Shown: in pieces, positions 60,888 to 64,000 of the stretch
Numbering within the stretch: position 1 is the stretch's first letter
Layout of the letters: the number at the start of each line of letters is the position of its first letter
Assembly (NCBI RefSeq): GCF_003987275.1
Contig: NZ_PIQF01000002.1
Span: 434,001-498,000, forward strand
DNA from: Idiomarina seosinensis
GTDB taxonomy: Bacteria > Pseudomonadota > Gammaproteobacteria > Enterobacterales > Alteromonadaceae
Direction: 5' to 3'
DNA length: 64,000 nt
Notes under the pieces: model-generated
The model's database searches: none
Seen by the model: only the letters and a program-made list of their open reading frames with translations
What the model was told of the DNA's origin: nothing
Position numbers and translations under genes: made by a program

Positions 60888-62246
60888 TTACTGATAAGCC
60901 GCGCGTATTTCCTCTAACTTACGATCAATTTCCTGCTTGGCCAGCCATTCTCCACGAGCCATCACGCCCTGTATCGTTTTTAAAGCATCAGCCGATTGCA
61001 GTGGATTGTTTTTAAGCACCATAAAGTCCGCCCGCTGACCTTTACTAATTTGTCCAAACTGGTCGTTATCCTCAAAATAGTTGCCCGCGGCTGCGGTCGC
61101 ATAGTAATAGATATCCGCTAGCGGAATTCCGGCTTCCCGCATTTTGCGTATCTCGTGGTGGATTGAAAAGCCGGGCACGCTGAACAGCTGCGGCGCATCG
61201 GTGCCAAAAATTATCTTCGCGCCAGCATCGTGCAGCGCTTTTAATAACTGCTGCCGGTTGTCCTGCTGAACTATGGCGTTATCTTGGTTAAAGTATCCCA
61301 TGCTCGGCTGCTGGTAATAGTTTACCCAGCCATCACGCACCGATTCCGGCACCAAATCCAGCTCCGGGTATTTTGCTAGCGACTCCGGATCTTCCGCGCC
61401 AATTAAGGTCGACCATAAGGCCTGGGTAGGTACCACTCCCACGTCATACTCTAGCGTTAAGTCGACTAATTCTTGCAACTCTTGTTCTGTAATTGGCCGG
61501 TCTATCGCATCAACGTACTCCAGGTAACCGTCCATGTGGTCGATCGTTCGCTGACCCTCTTGTAAGGCCACCTCTAAGCCAACATCCTTAGGCACATGAC
61601 CGGCAAAATCCATATTATGCTCTCGCGCCGTTTCGGCTAACGCCCGGTATTCTTGCAGCGTTAATCCCGGATGAATCTTCAGCAAATCCCAGCCTTGTTG
61701 GCGCTGTTCAATAACACGGCTTGTTGCCTGCTCCACTGATTCAACCGTATTACCATTAAAACTGGGGCCGGCTAAGTAGAGGGTTGGCCCGGTTCTCTCT
61801 CCCGCCTCAATATCGCGTTTTAGTTGCAGTTGATGCGGGTAGCCCAACATTCCTCTGACCGTTGTCACGCCGTTAGCCAGGTACAAAAACAGCATGTCGT
61901 CCGCATAGCGCTTCGGAAGCTGACCAAAGTCGGTCGCCGGCGGCACATGACCGTGCATTTCTGTAAAGCCGGCCAGTACGTAGCCATCATTTGCGTCCAC
62001 CAGGCGCACAGATTCTGGTAAATTTTCAGCTAACGCCATTGGTACTACCTGGCTAATTTCGTCGTCTTTAATTAACACGGCACGTTGACTGAGCAACTGC
62101 CCCTCGCGGCCATTAAAAGTGACAATATTGGCATTAATCACCGCCATGTCGGCATCAACATCTGTTGTTGTCGAAGTTTGGGCTTGCTGACATGCACTAA
62201 CTAGTGCGGCCATTAAAAAAATGAATAAACCACGTCCCGGACTCAT
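60888..62246 (-). CDS. Amidohydrolase-family lipoprotein
   Basis: This 452-aa metal-dependent hydrolase has a lipoprotein signal (lipobox ending VSAC at Cys19). Early on it has FTEMHGHVPP, the first metal-binding HxH (near residue 98). Later come DFAGHVPKDVG, the conserved Asp in IIFGTDAPQL near 350, and a C-terminal beta element (GQRADFMVLKNNPL). The fold is that of imidazolonepropionase-like and prolidase-type amidohydrolases, often acting on dipeptides. It is convergent with the aminopeptidase gene, with a 19-bp gap. Confidence 0.9.
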   Translation of the reverse strand: MSPGRGLFIFLMAALVSACQQAQTSTTTDVDADMAVINANIVTFNGREGQLLSQRAVLIKDDEISQVVPMALAENLPESVRLVDANDGYVLAGFTEMHGHVPPATDFGQLPKRYADDMLFLYLANGVTTVRGMLGYPHQLQLKRDIEAGERTGPTLYLAGPSFNGNTVESVEQATSRVIEQRQQGWDLLKIHPGLTLQEYRALAETAREHNMDFAGHVPKDVGLEVALQEGQRTIDHMDGYLEYVDAIDRPITEQELQELVDLTLEYDVGVVPTQALWSTLIGAEDPESLAKYPELDLVPESVRDGWVNYYQQPSMGYFNQDNAIVQQDNRQQLLKALHDAGAKIIFGTDAPQLFSVPGFSIHHEIRKMREAGIPLADIYYYATAAAGNYFEDNDQFGQISKGQRADFMVLKNNPLQSADALKTIQGVMARGEWLAKQEIDRKLEEIRAAYQ

Positions 62247-62360
62247 TAATAACCCCTCTCACTGTCCTAATTAACAGACTAACCAATACGTTCAGTGTCG
62301 GCGACAAGGGTCAGTTTCGCAACTAAGCTTTTCAACTTTATTCAGCACTGGAGATATAAA

Positions 62361-62966
62361 ATGAAGCGGTTCTTAATAGGTCTGGTCATGGCGCTGAGTT
62401 GTTATTCAGCCGTGGCCAGCGAGCAATACCTTATCAATGAAAATGACGTGCAGCGGTTCTTTAAGACCATAGCCGCTTTTAAAGCCTACGGCGAGAATAT
62501 TAAATCGTCCGAAACAGAAGACCAGTGGGAATACGACGAATACGACGAATACGACGAATACGATGAGTACGAGGCTGAAGAATATGCTGAAAAATATAAT
62601 GAGGAACAGTTCCGTGACGACTTCTTTAATTTAATGTCGGTGGAGGGTTTTGAGCAGGGCTTTTTAAACAGTTTCGACGAAGACGACAATCATATAGCGT
62701 TAGAGATTGCACAAGACCATGGTTATTCAGATTTAGAAACTCTGGCCTTGCACTACGGGATTATAATGGTCGCAAGCAGTCAGTTATCGTATAAAAAGCA
62801 AATTGAAAAAGACCCAACTGCTGCTGCGTTCATAGGTATGTTTATTGGCCCTTTGCTCGACCAAACGTTTCCAGAAAAAACACTGGCAGCAGTTAGTTCG
62901 CACCTTGAGGAGCTGGAACAACTAACCTTTGACGACCCGAGGGACTCGGACACTGGTTCCCGTTAG
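62361..62966 (+). CDS. Secreted acidic protein with EYD tandem repeats, unknown
   Basis: This 201-aa protein has a signal peptide (MKRFLIGLVMALSCYSAVAS). Next is an acidic stretch with five 9-bp units (GAATACGAC-like, 62529-62573) encoding EYDEYDEYDEYDEYE. A helical domain then ends in a charged tail. GGAGATATAA precedes the ATG at 62361; the longer frame from 62295 is unlikely. The 3' end overlaps the convergent alanine racemase end by 45 bp. I recognise no family. Confidence 0.8.
   Translation: MKRFLIGLVMALSCYSAVASEQYLINENDVQRFFKTIAAFKAYGENIKSSETEDQWEYDEYDEYDEYDEYEAEEYAEKYNEEQFRDDFFNLMSVEGFEQGFLNSFDEDDNHIALEIAQDHGYSDLETLALHYGIIMVASSQLSYKKQIEKDPTAAAFIGMFIGPLLDQTFPEKTLAAVSSHLEELEQLTFDDPRDSDTGSR
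62529..62573 (+). repeat. Tandem 9-bp repeat (five units)
   Basis: Five near-identical GAATACGAC units lie within the coding region of the acidic secreted protein, adding E-Y-D triplets. Copy number could vary by slippage without changing frame. Confidence 0.9.
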
Positions 62967-64000
62967 CAGGTGCCAGGAAATGGTGTCCGCGCAGCGAGCA
63001 ACTTCGCGGACATCGATGTTTTCGCCCCAAAGCTCAACATCATCCCCCATCGCAACGTCATCAATATGAGTGATATCAATGGTGATCATATCCATCGAAA
63101 CTCGCCCCACCAGTGAGGCTCTCTGACCGTTAACAAAGGTTGGCGTGCCATTCATACATTGCCTTGGGTAACCGTCCGCATAACCGATTGCCACTGTAGC
63201 TATGCGGGTATCGGCGGCGGCTGTCCACTGGCTGCCATAGCCGACCGAATCACCTTTTTTCAGATCATGTATAGCGATAATCGGCGCTTTTAGCGACATT
63301 ACAGGAATTAATTCCTTCTGAATTTCAGTCAACTCCGAAGGATTTACGCCATACATTAACAACCCGCTGCGGACCCAGTCCTTAGACTCTGGCTCACCAC
63401 GCAGCTGCGGATTTAACAACGCAGCAGAATTGTGCAACGAACGACGGTGCTCAGGATAAGTCCGCTTGATGGCTTCGTATTGCTGCCGCTGAAAGTGGTT
63501 AAGTGGTAACCCTGTGTCAGCATTCGCTAAATGCGACATTAACGTCACACTGGCCACATTCGATGAAGCTTCCAGCCGTTTCACAAATAAGTCTGCTTGA
63601 TCGGTCGCAATGCCTAACCGATGCATACCGGTATCAATTTTCAGCCAAATATCCAGCGGCTGCTTTAACGATGCCTGCTCTAGTAGCTCTAACTGCTGCA
63701 GACAGTGCACCACCGTACTGAAGTTTTTATCAACACATAACTTTAGTTCTTCCGCAGTCTGGCAGCCTTCCAGAATGAGTACTGAGTGCTTCGACGCAGG
63801 GCAAGCAGCCCGAAGCGCTAACGCCTCGTCGGTAAATCCAACTGCAAATGCGTCAACCTCGTGCTCAAGTGCATCACAGACGGGCTTTATGCCATGACCA
63901 TAACCATCAGCTTTAACCACGCCCAGTATTGACGCGGAGCCACTGGCGGCTCGAACCCAACGAAGGTTATGTTTTAAAGCGGCTGTATTTATCTCAGCGC
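62922..64000 (-). CDS. alr: Alanine racemase, N-terminus cut by window
   Basis: This is 359 residues of a PLP-dependent alanine racemase that supplies D-alanine for peptidoglycan. The visible N-terminus (EINTAALKHNLRWVR) leads to the PLP lysine in VVKADGYGHG. The second catalytic Tyr is in GDSVGYGSQWTA near residue 250 of the visible part, and VSMDMITIDIT and LLTGTSVRVPRV are present. Only a few start residues lie beyond the right edge. The 3' end overlaps the acidic-protein gene by 45 bp. Confidence 0.96.
   Translation of the reverse strand, partial: AEINTAALKHNLRWVRAASGSASILGVVKADGYGHGIKPVCDALEHEVDAFAVGFTDEALALRAACPASKHSVLILEGCQTAEELKLCVDKNFSTVVHCLQQLELLEQASLKQPLDIWLKIDTGMHRLGIATDQADLFVKRLEASSNVASVTLMSHLANADTGLPLNHFQRQQYEAIKRTYPEHRRSLHNSAALLNPQLRGEPESKDWVRSGLLMYGVNPSELTEIQKELIPVMSLKAPIIAIHDLKKGDSVGYGSQWTAAADTRIATVAIGYADGYPRQCMNGTPTFVNGQRASLVGRVSMDMITIDITHIDDVAMGDDVELWGENIDVREVARCADTISWHLLTGTSVRVPRVVKG

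Overview
The window looks like chromosome of a marine gammaproteobacterium of the Alteromonadales, most likely Idiomarina or a close relative. The evidence is the moderate base composition, the many exported peptidases (prolyl oligopeptidase, tricorn-like S41, M17), the TonB receptors, and close protein resemblance to gammaproteobacterial YbiT, DgkA, QseBC/PmrAB and YqaA families. This assignment is inferred from protein style only; no rRNA is present.

Layout, left to right. 1-9.95 kb: end of a prolyl oligopeptidase; a glycolipid-type pair (pseudo-phosphatase/GT4 fusion plus flippase-like membrane protein); an SDR; a coiled-coil protein; and a siderophore receptor/PepSY pair behind a Fur-like box. 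10-19.5 kb: SDR and quinone-reductase-like enzymes, two c-di-GMP proteins, YbiT, and a RegB/RegA-like redox two-component system. 19.5-28.2 kb: a copper-type TonB receptor, TrxC, cupin, PhzF-like, EgtD/EgtB (ergothioneine), SDR and YqaA. 28.3-34.7 kb: tricorn-like protease, a beta-lactamase-fold hydrolase that may be a gene cassette, and hipBA module 1. 34.9-44.2 kb: a regulon marked by three PmrA/QseB-type boxes. It contains cytochrome b561, a QseC/QseB pair, and an operon of thermostable-hemolysin-like protein, AMP ligase, heme-oxygenase-like oxidase and SDR, plus divergent dgkA and an LtaS-like phosphoglycerol transferase. 44.3-50.4 kb: an RND efflux operon with DUF3240 and a membrane-tethered LuxR regulator.

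50.45-59.1 kb is the accessory region. It holds hipBA module 2 with a phased operator array, IS3 debris, a membrane-anchored XRE regulator, attC-like sites, mscL with a zinc ribbon, an HD protein, and a compact three-gene unit (HNH nuclease, unknown protein, minimal nucleotidyltransferase). It ends at tRNA-Arg, which has a partial duplicate and three phased TGTCACG repeats nearby. 59.3-64 kb returns to core genes: M17 aminopeptidase, amidohydrolase, an acidic secreted protein and alanine racemase, which runs off the right edge.

The best candidates for undescribed biology are: (a) the HNH/unknown/nucleotidyltransferase operon at 56.9-58.6 kb; (b) the PmrA/QseB-boxed small-molecule-like operon at 38-41.6 kb; (c) the five 18-bp palindromic sites at 49/50-bp steps in front of hipBA-2, with a divergent small ORF carrying a TCC-TGA +1 shift site; and (d) the pseudo-phosphatase/glycosyltransferase fusion.
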